A stretch of 49,536 bases of DNA. It comes from Candidatus Omnitrophota bacterium (GTDB lineage Bacteria > Omnitrophota > Gorgyraeia > Zapsychrales > Zapsychraceae). Each line of letters starts with the position of its first letter. Position 1 is the first letter of the stretch. The stretch spans positions 1 through 49,536 of the forward strand of contig JADFYJ010000018.1 of NCBI GenBank assembly GCA_015233115.1, written 5' to 3'. The position numbers and the translations under genes were made by a program. Below the pieces are notes generated by a model. That model saw nothing but the letters and a program-made list of their open reading frames with translations, was not told the origin of the DNA and did not search any database. Of the stretch, positions 16,702 to 23,968 are shown piece by piece.

Positions 16702-17520
16702 CTAATCTTTTACCCGGCATTGGCCGGATGCGCAATTTATGGTCACTTTTATAACAGCATCCCTTCGATCTGGCGGAATATGGTATTCTTCTATTTCCTG
16801 AGCAGTATTATACTCAGTTGATATGACAGTTAAAACCGCCTGCGCGGTCAATTCCTGATCTTCTTCAAATGACGCGTCTTTCGCGTTTAATAATTTTGCG
16901 TATTGGGAGCCCAGCTCTTCCGATGTGACCGGAACATTAAATTCTTGCATGGGAAAAGTTAGAGGAACAATTTCCGAGCTATGCTTTATGGTCCCTTTTG
17001 CCTTATCCCCTGAAACAGATAAATCCACGTCTAATCTATATTTGTCTTTATTCGGGCCGGTAACCCCTACCCGCAATTCCAAACCTTCTTTGGTTTTATT
17101 GACATTTAAATATTTGATGCTGGATAATTCTACCGGAGCATCCTCCACCTGGATTGGCTCACTCGTCAGGCCAAAAATTCTTAATACACCCAGAACAAAA
17201 GAGGCGGCAGATAAAAGAACAATGACAGTCACCAATAAATTTTTATAAATTTTTGATTTGACCATACCGTCTAAAATAATCCCTAAACGGGCGCCGGCTT
17301 TAACAGTGATGCTGATAACAGAAAATGCTACAGCCAGATAAATCATGACCATGATGATGGTCACCCATATGGGCCAATGCTGTTCATGAATAAAATATTG
17401 ATTAAGTTGAAATACGGAAAAGACAAATAGATATATGGTGAAGAAAAGACTGGCTATGGCGCCAAGCAAGCCTAAAGCAAGGCTGCAGATAAAAGAAGTT
17501 TTTGATTTATTGGCAGTCAT
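16702..17520 (-). CDS. Unknown membrane protein with C-terminal extracytoplasmic domain
   Basis: 272 residues. Three hydrophobic segments, about 10-37, 50-75 and 94-113, are followed by about 155 soluble residues of alternating beta type (YLNVNKTKEGLELRVGVTG, YRLDVDLSVSGDKAKGTIK) ending in CASGQCRVKD, whose two cysteines could form a disulfide if it is periplasmic. GAGG lies 12 bp before the ATG. No family is recognised. It has tRNA genes on both sides and no operon partner. Confidence 0.6.
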   Translation of the reverse strand: MTANKSKTSFICSLALGLLGAIASLFFTIYLFVFSVFQLNQYFIHEQHWPIWVTIIMVMIYLAVAFSVISITVKAGARLGIILDGMVKSKIYKNLLVTVIVLLSAASFVLGVLRIFGLTSEPIQVEDAPVELSSIKYLNVNKTKEGLELRVGVTGPNKDKYRLDVDLSVSGDKAKGTIKHSSEIVPLTFPMQEFNVPVTSEELGSQYAKLLNAKDASFEEDQELTAQAVLTVISTEYNTAQEIEEYHIPPDRRDAVIKVTINCASGQCRVKD

Positions 17521-17542
17521 GTTTTTGAGCGCCTCATGGTGA

Positions 17543-17568
17543 AAAAATGGTCGGGGAGCAGGGATTCG
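17543..17568 (-). repeat. Duplicated 3' end of tRNA-Pro
   Basis: 26 bp identical to 17669-17694, covering the CCA end, acceptor 3' strand and part of the T-arm of the neighbouring tRNA-Pro. The copies are direct repeats 126 bp apart. The sequence then departs from the tRNA into an unrelated stretch with an AACCCCAAA/TTTGGGGTT hairpin. Such copies arise by integration at tRNA 3' ends or by a failed tRNA duplication. Confidence 0.8.
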
Positions 17569-17673
17569 GCGCCCTACGTTTCACTACGGGTCGGCCACTC
17601 AACCCCAAAAACCAATGCTCCTATTCGTCGCATTTGGGGTTTCCCTTCTCATCCCTCTTAATAATATCAAAAA

Positions 17674-17750
17674 TGGTCGGGGAGCAGGGATTCGAACCCT
17701 GGACCCCTTGCTCCCAAAGCAAGTGCGCTAGCCAGCTGCGCTACTCCCCG
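17674..17750 (-). tRNA. tRNA-Pro (TGG)
   Basis: The minus strand gives acceptor CGGGGAG/CTCCCCG, anticodon stem CTTGC/GCAAG with loop TTTGGGA (anticodon TGG), T-loop TTCGAAT, discriminator A and an encoded CCA. The C1-G72 start pair is the usual tRNA-Pro feature. Confidence 0.96.
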
Positions 17751-17801
17751 ACATAAGCGGCCTACTATATCACAAGATATTCTTTTATGCAAAAATATTT
17801 A

Positions 17802-18168
17802 AATAACGCCGCAGATGACCGTTTTGCATAAAATAATTAGACAACCAAAAACGGAAATTTTTGAAAAATGCCCAGATGCAAGGCATTCCCAGAGTGACCG
17901 CGGAGGCTGTCGCTCTAAATATCTATTGAAACGGCACTACGCTAAGATATTAAATTTTAATATCTTTTGCAGACGTACACTCGTACGTCGCACAAGTTCG
18001 TGAGGGAATAACGCCGCAGATGAGCGTTTTTCAAAATAAACGGAAACTTTTGAAAAATGCCCAGATGCAAGGCATTCCCGAGTGACCGCGGAGAAGTACA
18101 GATCCGTACGTCGCACAAGAGAACGAAAGGAATAACGCCGCAGATGGGCGTTTTGCAAAAGTTTCCGA
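17802..18168. repeat. Tract of three CGCCGCAGATG palindromic repeat units
   Basis: AATAACGCCGCAGATG begins three units at about 17802, 18007 and 18131. Units one and two also share GAAAAATGCCCAGATGCAAG, GTGACCGCGGAG and CGTACGTCGCACAAG, while the third ends after GGCGTTTTGCAAAAGTTTCC. The two GCAGATG/CAGATGC halves are inverted relative to each other, so each unit can fold. Unit one carries an insertion with the perfect 23-nt palindrome AAGATATTAAA-T-TTTAATATCTT (17944-17966). I recall this family as a common intergenic repeat in sediment and groundwater bacteria. No gene is present. Confidence 0.75.
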
Positions 18169-18169
18169 A

Positions 18170-18265
18170 AATAAAAACGACTCCCGAGTAATGACTTCAG
18201 GGAGCCGTTCCTATAAGGCGATAGACCTTTAATTGCTTGCGCTATCTATTCCTACCTCCTCTTAC
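18170..18265 (-). ncRNA. Candidate small RNA
   Basis: The minus strand has TTGCTT (18295-18300), 17 bp, CATACT (18272-18277), then about 95 nt ending in a GGCTCCC/GGGAGTC hairpin (18179-18185 with 18200-18206) followed by TTTTTATTTT. No ORF lies between. The transcript would contain several GGA words (GAGGAGG, TAGGAAT, TAGGAAC) and a short GATAG/CTATC stem. GGA-rich loops are what CsrA-sequestering RNAs carry, but this is only suggestive. No known family is recognised. Confidence 0.4.
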
Positions 18266-18344
18266 CTTTTTAGTATGCCACACGTTTTTAAAAAAAGCAA
18301 GGGATCTATGTGCTTATTTTACCGACGACAAAATAAAAAAAATC

Positions 18345-18372
18345 TTGTGAAAAAATAAAATTGTTTCATAAT
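18345..18372 (+). promoter_or_regulatory. Promoter of the SurA/PpiD-like gene
   Basis: TTGTGA (18345-18350), a 16-bp spacer and CATAAT (18367-18372) lie 43 bp upstream of the ATG. The region is AT-rich and divergent from the candidate small RNA promoter. Confidence 0.5.
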
Positions 18373-18415
18373 ATGAAAGTGGTTTTTTACTTTAATAACT
18401 AAAAAGGACACAGAC

Positions 18416-19870
18416 ATGAATACTCCTTCTTCACCTATGTCAGTTAAAGATCCAGGTAAAAAATTATACCTAATTATTCTGACCATTATTATCAGCGCTT
18501 CCCTATTATATTATGGCATGATCTTTTACAAAAAACTCTTTCCTTCCTGTGTTGCGGGAACCATTAATGACGCCAAAGTCAGCTGTGAAGATTTTGACCA
18601 GGCTTATAACCGCCACATTATTGCTTCACATATGCAATACGGACAATTGTTTGAACAATTCAAACCGTTGCTGCGCCTAAAAGAACAGACTTGGGAAAAA
18701 ATCAGTCTGCTTAAAGAAGCAAAAAAACAGGGCATTAAAATCAAGAATCAGCAAATCATCGATAATATCGCCAGCTATGATATATTTTTTGCCAATGGCA
18801 CGTTCAATAAAATTTACTATAAACAATTCGTCCATTCTCTCGATGCCAAAATCCCGGACTTTGAAGAAAGCATCCGCGATACCTTAATTTTAAAAGCCCT
18901 TTTCGATAAAGTAACCCGCGATATCATGGTGTCAGATAATGAAATCATGGATGAATTCCAAAAAACCAACAAATCCGCCCAGCTCTTCTATATCAATATT
19001 CCGGTAAAAGAATCACCAGTACCCGCTAAAGTCGATGAAGCGTCTTTAAAAAATTATTTTCAGCAACATGTGAAGAATTTTGATCTTCCTTCCACAGTTA
19101 AGCTCGAATATGTCGTTCTGGATTTTCCGGCTGACGGAGGCATTCAAAAGCAGGTAGAAATGAAATACAAGGGCAAAGCGATTATGGATGAATATAATAA
19201 AAGTAAAAATTTAACTTCTGCGGCCCAGCAATTAAAATTCCAAACTAAAATGACGGATTACATTGATCTTTCAGAAACCGGCACAGATATGCCAGAATGG
19301 CCCTTACCCCTGATCAATGATATTTTACAAATGAAAACCGGAGCCATTCTCGATCCATATGAAATCAAAGACAAAGGCTATGTGATTGTCCGCCTCCTAG
19401 ACCGGAAACCGCCGCATATGCCAAGTTTTGAAGAAGTAAAAACAAAAGTGGCTAAAGCCTACCAAAAAAATCAGGACAAACAAACCGCGCTCGTACAAGC
19501 ACAAACCCTGTTCGATAAATTCAAAGCCATAACGACGGTTGAACAATTTAAACAAATCGCCAAAGATTTAGGCTATGAGGTTAAAGATTCCGGAGAACTT
19601 CCCATTCAGCAGGCAATCATGACTCTGGATGTTGATCAAAACGCACAAGACAAGCTGGTTAAAATCGCACAGGCAGGCACCGTAATCGATCCTGTTCTTT
19701 CCATTAATGGCGCCGCCATTATTTTTGTCAATGCTTTAAAACCCGCTGATATGACCAAATTTGAAAAAAGCAAAAAAGAAATGCAGGACACGGTATTGAA
19801 TTTTAAAAAGGAAAAGATTTTTGAAGAGTTCAAAAACAAATTAATGAAAGAAAATGTAGTGCGGTATTAA
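18416..19870 (+). CDS. Membrane-anchored SurA/PpiD-like folding chaperone
   Basis: 484 residues; AAAGGA precedes the ATG. A single membrane segment (about 19-38, LIILTIIISASLLYYGMIFY) anchors a periplasmic region. Residues 55-200 match the SurA N-terminal chaperone fold (AKVSCEDFDQAYNRH, LKEAKKQGIKIKNQQIID). A parvulin-like rotamase segment sits about 235-345, with DLSETGTDMPEWPLPLINDI and LDPYEIKDKGYVIVRLLDR. A coiled C-terminal helix region follows. The likely job is to help outer-membrane or secreted proteins fold. It is the only sizeable plus-strand gene here besides the transposase, and its stop overlaps the end of the convergent MazG-like gene by 4 bp. Confidence 0.8.
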   Translation: MNTPSSPMSVKDPGKKLYLIILTIIISASLLYYGMIFYKKLFPSCVAGTINDAKVSCEDFDQAYNRHIIASHMQYGQLFEQFKPLLRLKEQTWEKISLLKEAKKQGIKIKNQQIIDNIASYDIFFANGTFNKIYYKQFVHSLDAKIPDFEESIRDTLILKALFDKVTRDIMVSDNEIMDEFQKTNKSAQLFYINIPVKESPVPAKVDEASLKNYFQQHVKNFDLPSTVKLEYVVLDFPADGGIQKQVEMKYKGKAIMDEYNKSKNLTSAAQQLKFQTKMTDYIDLSETGTDMPEWPLPLINDILQMKTGAILDPYEIKDKGYVIVRLLDRKPPHMPSFEEVKTKVAKAYQKNQDKQTALVQAQTLFDKFKAITTVEQFKQIAKDLGYEVKDSGELPIQQAIMTLDVDQNAQDKLVKIAQAGTVIDPVLSINGAAIIFVNALKPADMTKFEKSKKEMQDTVLNFKKEKIFEEFKNKLMKENVVRY

Positions 19871-20214
19871 TCCTGAGCAAGAGTAGCTCGTCGAAGGAGC
19901 AATGAGTTTAATTTTCGTTCATAGCGGCCAAAACATTCACCCAAAACATCATTAACATCAGCTTTGTTTTCCAGCAAAAGTTCAAAACATAAAACTAAAA
20001 GATCGCCGGTCTCAATTAAAAAATGTTGATTTCCGGCCTGGGCTAATTCTTCGATCTCATCAATATGATGCCGCATCAGTTCCAGCAATTTACCCTGATG
20101 CCCACCCGAAACTTTCCCATTATATTGGCGCGACAACTGATGTATCTCCTCAATACGCCGCAAAGCCTCGTCACAAATCACCTTTTGCTTCCCCTGATTC
20201 ACTTTTAAATCCAT
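19867..20214 (-). CDS. Putative MazG-like NTP pyrophosphohydrolase
   Basis: 115 residues, all helical. EIEELAQAGNQHFLIETGD shows an EXXE...EXXD pattern (spacing 11), the Mg-binding signature of all-alpha NTP pyrophosphatases such as MazG and dUTPase. No other domain is present. These enzymes clean damaged or non-canonical nucleotides. The last ten residues (RRATLAQD) are written by a palindromic repeat at 19872-19897, so the native protein may have ended earlier. No clear ribosome site precedes the ATG; a second palindrome (20229-20252) lies just upstream. Confidence 0.55.
   Translation of the reverse strand: MDLKVNQGKQKVICDEALRRIEEIHQLSRQYNGKVSGGHQGKLLELMRHHIDEIEELAQAGNQHFLIETGDLLVLCFELLLENKADVNDVLGECFGRYERKLNSLLLRRATLAQD
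19872..19897. repeat. Palindromic repeat forming a gene's 3' end
   Basis: CCTGAGC on one side and CTCGTCGAAGG on the other match the family at 9771 and 15114, with a small insertion in the middle. It overlaps the last ten codons of the MazG-like gene at the convergent junction with the SurA-like gene and could also act as a bidirectional transcription block. Confidence 0.5.
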
Positions 20215-20228
20215 ATTTTTTATTTTAA

Positions 20229-20252
20229 CCCTGAACCCAACGTGGTTCAGGG
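20229..20252. repeat. 24-bp palindrome CCCTGAACC-N6-GGTTCAGGG
   Basis: Perfect 9-bp arms (20229-20237 and 20244-20252) around CAACGT. The reverse complement of the element inside priA (41050-41073) matches it at 22 of 24 positions, so both belong to one repeat family. It lies in the 47-bp gap between the GldG-like and MazG-like genes and is not followed by a T-run. Confidence 0.75.
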
Positions 20253-20261
20253 CCTCCGTTT

Positions 20262-21827
20262 TTAGCCTCTCCCCATCCGCGCCATCACGCCTAAAATAAT
20301 AATTAAAAATGGAATAGCCAATAATATCAGTACAACTTCCTTTTTTTGCCGGCTGGTCATATCCGCCTTGGGCACCTTATTAAAAGCTTGTTTATTATAA
20401 AATACCTGATAGGGCGTTTCTGCCAGCCAATTCATGACGTTCAGACCCATTTGCATATTGCTATAATACGTAATATAAGCGTCGGTTAAAAAATCTGCGT
20501 CTGTAAAAAGCACGATACGCGTATCCGATTTCTTAAAGCCGTATTGTGCTTCCCAAATTACAAAAGCTATCGGCACAGGTCCAAGCTGATCATCTTGATC
20601 ATATTTCACTTTTAAATATCGGTTAGTTTCCCCCCAGCTTTGCTGCGCGGACATGGTCAACACTAATGGCGTGGTTTTAATCGTCGAACGGATTGCCTGA
20701 ACTGGCAAAATTGAACGCGGACGCAAATAAAAAGTATAATCCAAATCATGAATAATACCTTTATGCGGCAGATACCGTTTGGTCGCCGGACTGCCTACAT
20801 CGCCGCTGGCATGACTAGCCAGGTCAACCACCACATCATCTCCCACTTTAACTCCCCAGGGATTCAACAAAGAATTCAAGGAAGGATTTTTCTTTAGCTG
20901 TTCGACGGTTAATGGCTTATCTTCCGTACTCACTAAAACTTGTTCAACCATAATAAACGCGCGGCCGCCTTGTTCCAAATATTTTTCAATGGCTGTTTCT
21001 TCCGTAAAAGATAAGGGTTCTTTAGGACCAGCGATCACCAAAACATCACAATCATCCGGAATTGGCGCAGAACTGATTCCCAGCAACAAAGGCTTCACGA
21101 TAAAATTATTATTTTCCAAAGCTGTTTTAAATTGATCCATTCCATTATCACCGCTTTTTTTCGGGTCGAACTCATTATGACCTGACAAAAAATACACGGT
21201 TTTAGACGGACGGCTAACCTGGATGACCACATTAGTAAGCCGTTCTTCGGTCATTTCATCATCCGAAGCAAGATCCAACTCTTTTTTCACCAGGGCAGAT
21301 TGCACAATAACTTTTTTTTCGTCCCCCTTGACCATAGATCCAAATTGCGCGGCCCGGCCCAAATCCACCAACGGATCAATGACCTCGGTAGTCACCATTC
21401 CCTTTCCCGCGGCCTGATATTCCCGCAATCTATCTTCCATATACTTCGGGGGAATGCCAACGTACAAAACAGTGATATTAATTTTTTGCTTAAGGGAGGA
21501 TAAAATCTGCCGGGTAAAATCCGTTAAGGTGTGTTGTTGTCCTTGGGTTAAGTCGAACCGGATATCCCGGGACTTGGCTGTCCAATTTAGAGAAATTAAA
21601 AAAACGCTCAAAAAAATGATTGTCCCTGCCGCAAACCAATTTTGTTTCGCCAATGACGAATTAAAATGAACATTTTTAAAAACATCCAGGCAAAATATTA
21701 TCAAACACAATAACCCCGCCCCCAATAAAGTCAGCGGCAGCCAGGACCACTCCGTGGAAACATAGCCCATCCCGAATCCTGAAAAAAGCAAAAAATAACT
21801 AAAACCAAGTAATATATTTTTTTTCAT
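20262..21827 (-). CDS. GldG-like ABC transporter auxiliary protein
   Basis: 521 residues. Two or three N-terminal membrane helices (6-24, 29-49, 66-84) lead into a large periplasmic region of the ABC_transp_aux (GldG) type: RDIRFDLTQGQQHTLTDFTR, then a Rossmann-like segment with VYFLSGHNEFDP and DCDVLVIAGPKEPLSFTEE. A C-terminal anchor follows (VVLILLAIPFLIIILGVMAR). It is co-transcribed with the permease (4-bp gap) and ATPase upstream. In Bacteroidota GldAFG aids gliding, but GldFG-like sets are common in non-gliding phyla, where the cargo is unknown. Confidence 0.8.
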   Translation of the reverse strand: MKKNILLGFSYFLLFSGFGMGYVSTEWSWLPLTLLGAGLLCLIIFCLDVFKNVHFNSSLAKQNWFAAGTIIFLSVFLISLNWTAKSRDIRFDLTQGQQHTLTDFTRQILSSLKQKINITVLYVGIPPKYMEDRLREYQAAGKGMVTTEVIDPLVDLGRAAQFGSMVKGDEKKVIVQSALVKKELDLASDDEMTEERLTNVVIQVSRPSKTVYFLSGHNEFDPKKSGDNGMDQFKTALENNNFIVKPLLLGISSAPIPDDCDVLVIAGPKEPLSFTEETAIEKYLEQGGRAFIMVEQVLVSTEDKPLTVEQLKKNPSLNSLLNPWGVKVGDDVVVDLASHASGDVGSPATKRYLPHKGIIHDLDYTFYLRPRSILPVQAIRSTIKTTPLVLTMSAQQSWGETNRYLKVKYDQDDQLGPVPIAFVIWEAQYGFKKSDTRIVLFTDADFLTDAYITYYSNMQMGLNVMNWLAETPYQVFYNKQAFNKVPKADMTSRQKKEVVLILLAIPFLIIILGVMARMGRG

Positions 21828-21831
21828 GCGT

Positions 21832-22533
21832 TTACCGGAACTTTAAAACGAGTTTAGTTAATAATAAAAAAAACAAAATCCCGCTGACAAAATAGACCAA
21901 ATCAGAAAGTAAAAATATTCCCGTAAAAAAATTTTCTGTATGAGTCATCACGGCCGCATATCCAATCACCGAGGACCACATCCCTTGGGTATAAGTTTTA
22001 AAACTTAGCGTGAAATACAACAAAAATAATACCATATAACTGCTCATAGCGGCGACGATCTGACTACGACATAATGAAGACAAAAAAATCCCGATGGCAA
22101 TAAATAAATACCCTTCCAACCACAAACCACAATATCCCCACAAAGCGGCTAACCGGTCAAAATCAGAGAACCGGCTTAAAATAAAATAATAGATCAGGGT
22201 CGGCGCTAGCACGCACGTTAAAAAAATGCTCAAACCCAAAAATTTACCCAAAACAATTTCTATGTCTTTCACCGGAGCAGTCAAAAGGAACTCTAAGGTT
22301 CCAGACGCCCGCTCTTCTGAAAAAATTTTCATGGTAAAAATGGGCACAAAAAAAACCAGCATGAATTCCACGACCGTAAACACATCTTTCAACTGTGCTT
22401 CACGGTTTTGGTCAATGATCATGAAGAAAAAAACATTGAATATGACGGTAGATAAAAACAGGATCACATAGGCAATCGGCGAACAAAATAAAGCCAGCAG
22501 TTCTTTTTGAGCAATAGCGTTAATTTTTCTCAT
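21832..22533 (-). CDS. ABC-2 family permease (GldF-like)
   Basis: 233 residues with six hydrophobic segments. It begins with the typical ABC-2 start, INAIAQKELLALFCSPIAYVI, followed by the cytoplasmic motif FSEERASGTLEFLLTAPV, the coupling segment of this family. It should pair with the ATPase encoded upstream and the GldG-like protein downstream as one export or membrane-remodelling complex. A strong inverted repeat lies in the gap between it and the ATPase gene. Confidence 0.85.
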   Translation of the reverse strand: MRKINAIAQKELLALFCSPIAYVILFLSTVIFNVFFFMIIDQNREAQLKDVFTVVEFMLVFFVPIFTMKIFSEERASGTLEFLLTAPVKDIEIVLGKFLGLSIFLTCVLAPTLIYYFILSRFSDFDRLAALWGYCGLWLEGYLFIAIGIFLSSLCRSQIVAAMSSYMVLFLLYFTLSFKTYTQGMWSSVIGYAAVMTHTENFFTGIFLLSDLVYFVSGILFFLLLTKLVLKFR

Positions 22534-22543
22534 TTTTAAAACA

Positions 22544-22594
22544 GGGACGGAGCCCTATTTCTCCTTCTCTTAACAAGAAATAGGGCTCCGTCCC
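22544..22594. repeat. 19-bp perfect inverted repeat at the ATPase stop codon
   Basis: Arms GGGACGGAGCCCTATTTCT (22544-22562) and its exact complement (22576-22594) enclose a 13-nt loop. One arm lies in the coding end of the ATPase gene and encodes its last residues, RGRSPIS. The word resembles REP-type palindromes linked to RAYT transposases, from memory. In the mRNA it would be a very stable hairpin between ATPase and permease, able to adjust their ratio. Confidence 0.8.
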
Positions 22595-23301
22595 CTATTA
22601 AGTTTTAAAAAAGCTTCTTCTAATGTGTTGGATTGTTGCGTCCGGATCACTTCTTCAACCGAAGCATCCGCCGCGATAGTACCTTGTTTGATAATGACGA
22701 CCCGGGTGGCTAAATGTTCAATTTCGGAAAGAATATGCGTACTGACAATGACGGTTCTCTGCGATTGACAGCGTTTAATGAGGGCTCTCACCTGCACGAC
22801 CTGCAATGGATCTAACCCGCTGGTTGGTTCATCTAAAATTAAAATTGCTGGATTATGGATGATGGCCTGCGCGATTCCCACTCTCTGTTGGTATCCTTTG
22901 GATAAAATGGCAATGGGGGAATTCTGGACATCGGTTAACCAGCATTCCGCGCACACTGAGGCGATTGCGCCTTTCAAATCACGAGGGCGAACATTGTGCA
23001 ACCTTCCGGCTAAAGTCAAATATTCATTCACCGTCATATTCGGATAAAGCGGAGGTTTTTCCGGCAAATACCCGATCTTAGCACGGATCGCGAGCGAGGC
23101 GGTCGCCGCATTTTTACCGTCTATAAAAACTTGTCCTGACGTGGCGGGTAAATATGTCGTCATAATCCGCATCAAGGTAGTCTTGCCTGCGCCATTATGG
23201 CCCAAAAACCCCACAATCTCTCCAGTTTGAATCTCGAGAGCGATCTGGCTCAACACTTCAACAGAGCCAAACTGTTTGCACACATTTTTTAATTCAATCA
23301 T
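22570..23301 (-). CDS. ABC transporter ATPase
   Basis: 243 residues. Walker A is GHNGAGKTT (34-42), signature LSKGYQQRVG (about 134-143), Walker B ILILDEPTSGLDP, and the H-loop His is in IVSTHILSE. It is closest to the CcmA/GldA/NatA group that partners ABC-2 permeases. The natural end would be near EEAFLKLN; the last residues come from the inverted repeat. It starts two bases after the stop of the response regulator gene, so phosphorelay and transporter are co-expressed. Confidence 0.9.
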   Translation of the reverse strand: MIELKNVCKQFGSVEVLSQIALEIQTGEIVGFLGHNGAGKTTLMRIMTTYLPATSGQVFIDGKNAATASLAIRAKIGYLPEKPPLYPNMTVNEYLTLAGRLHNVRPRDLKGAIASVCAECWLTDVQNSPIAILSKGYQQRVGIAQAIIHNPAILILDEPTSGLDPLQVVQVRALIKRCQSQRTVIVSTHILSEIEHLATRVVIIKQGTIAADASVEEVIRTQQSNTLEEAFLKLNRGRSPISC

Positions 23302-23303
23302 AG

Positions 23304-23672
23304 TTATCTTACTGAAAGCATTAAGTGGATCTTTTCCAGCAATAATTTGGTATTAATCGGCTTCCCCATAAAATAAATATTTGTCCGGCGGAAAACCATC
23401 TCATGCATCACTGGTTCGCATGACGAAATCAACACCACCGGGAGAGGCGGAAAGTGTTCATCAAAACGCAAATTGTAACAAATATCATATCCATTAATCT
23501 CTGGCAGCATGATATCCAACACCAAAAGATCCGGCTTTTCCTTGTCAATCAGAACCATGGCATCCAACCCGTCCGAAGCTGTTAAAACCTCATATCCTTC
23601 TTTTTGCAGAGTGGCGGATACTAATTTGACCACCACCGGATCATCATCGACAACCAATATCTTTTTTGACAT
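23304..23672 (-). CDS. Single-domain response regulator
   Basis: 122 residues, receiver domain only. The acidic pocket is D10-D11, the phosphoacceptor D53 is in VLDIMLPE, the switch Ser is in VLISS and K104 is in FMGKPI. There is no output domain, so it should act by protein contact, like CheY. No histidine kinase is in the window. It is the first gene of the ABC operon. A 276-bp inverted-repeat element fills the space upstream. Confidence 0.9.
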   Translation of the reverse strand: MSKKILVVDDDPVVVKLVSATLQKEGYEVLTASDGLDAMVLIDKEKPDLLVLDIMLPEINGYDICYNLRFDEHFPPLPVVLISSCEPVMHEMVFRRTNIYFMGKPINTKLLLEKIHLMLSVR

Positions 23673-23692
23673 GTTGGAACCTATTCATAATA

Positions 23693-23968
23693 GTAACAAA
23701 GTGACAAAGTAACAGAGTAACAAAGTAAAAACAAAAAATAAAACGCAGAATAAAAAAACAAACTCACATAAACATTAAAATATCAAAATTTTATTAAAAC
23801 ATATCCAATCTATACTGCTCCTGCTTCTCGTGACTCCTTATTTTTCTTCTTTACGCTTAACATTTTATTTATTATTTTTTTCTGCATTCTGTATTTTATG
23901 CTTTATACCCATTCTTTTCTCATCAATCGCTTTTTCTCTGTTACTCTGTTACATTGTCACTCTGTTAC
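23693..23968. repeat. Inverted-repeat element with tandem-octamer ends
   Basis: The left end is four octamers (GTAACAAA, GTGACAAA, GTAACAGA, GTAACAAA; 23693-23724). The right end, read inverted, is GTAACAGA, GTGACAAT, GTAACAGA, GTAACAGA (23937-23968). The arms match at 29 of 32 positions. The interior is AT-rich and codes for nothing. The right end touches the stop codon of the SpoU gene (23969-23971). The same architecture recurs at 44063-44186 with heptamers. Confidence 0.85.

Noticed and set aside
17547..17756. Open frame reading MVGEQGF...EPWTPCSQS
   Set aside because: It is the translation of tRNA-Pro and its duplicated 3' end, a common false protein in databases.
20229..20252. Intrinsic terminator for the GldG-like gene
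   Set aside because: The hairpin is strong but no T-run follows on either strand, and the same palindrome occurs inside priA.
23693..23724. CRISPR array suggested by regular short repeats
   Set aside because: Units are 7-8 bp, directly tandem, with no spacers; there are no cas genes in the window.
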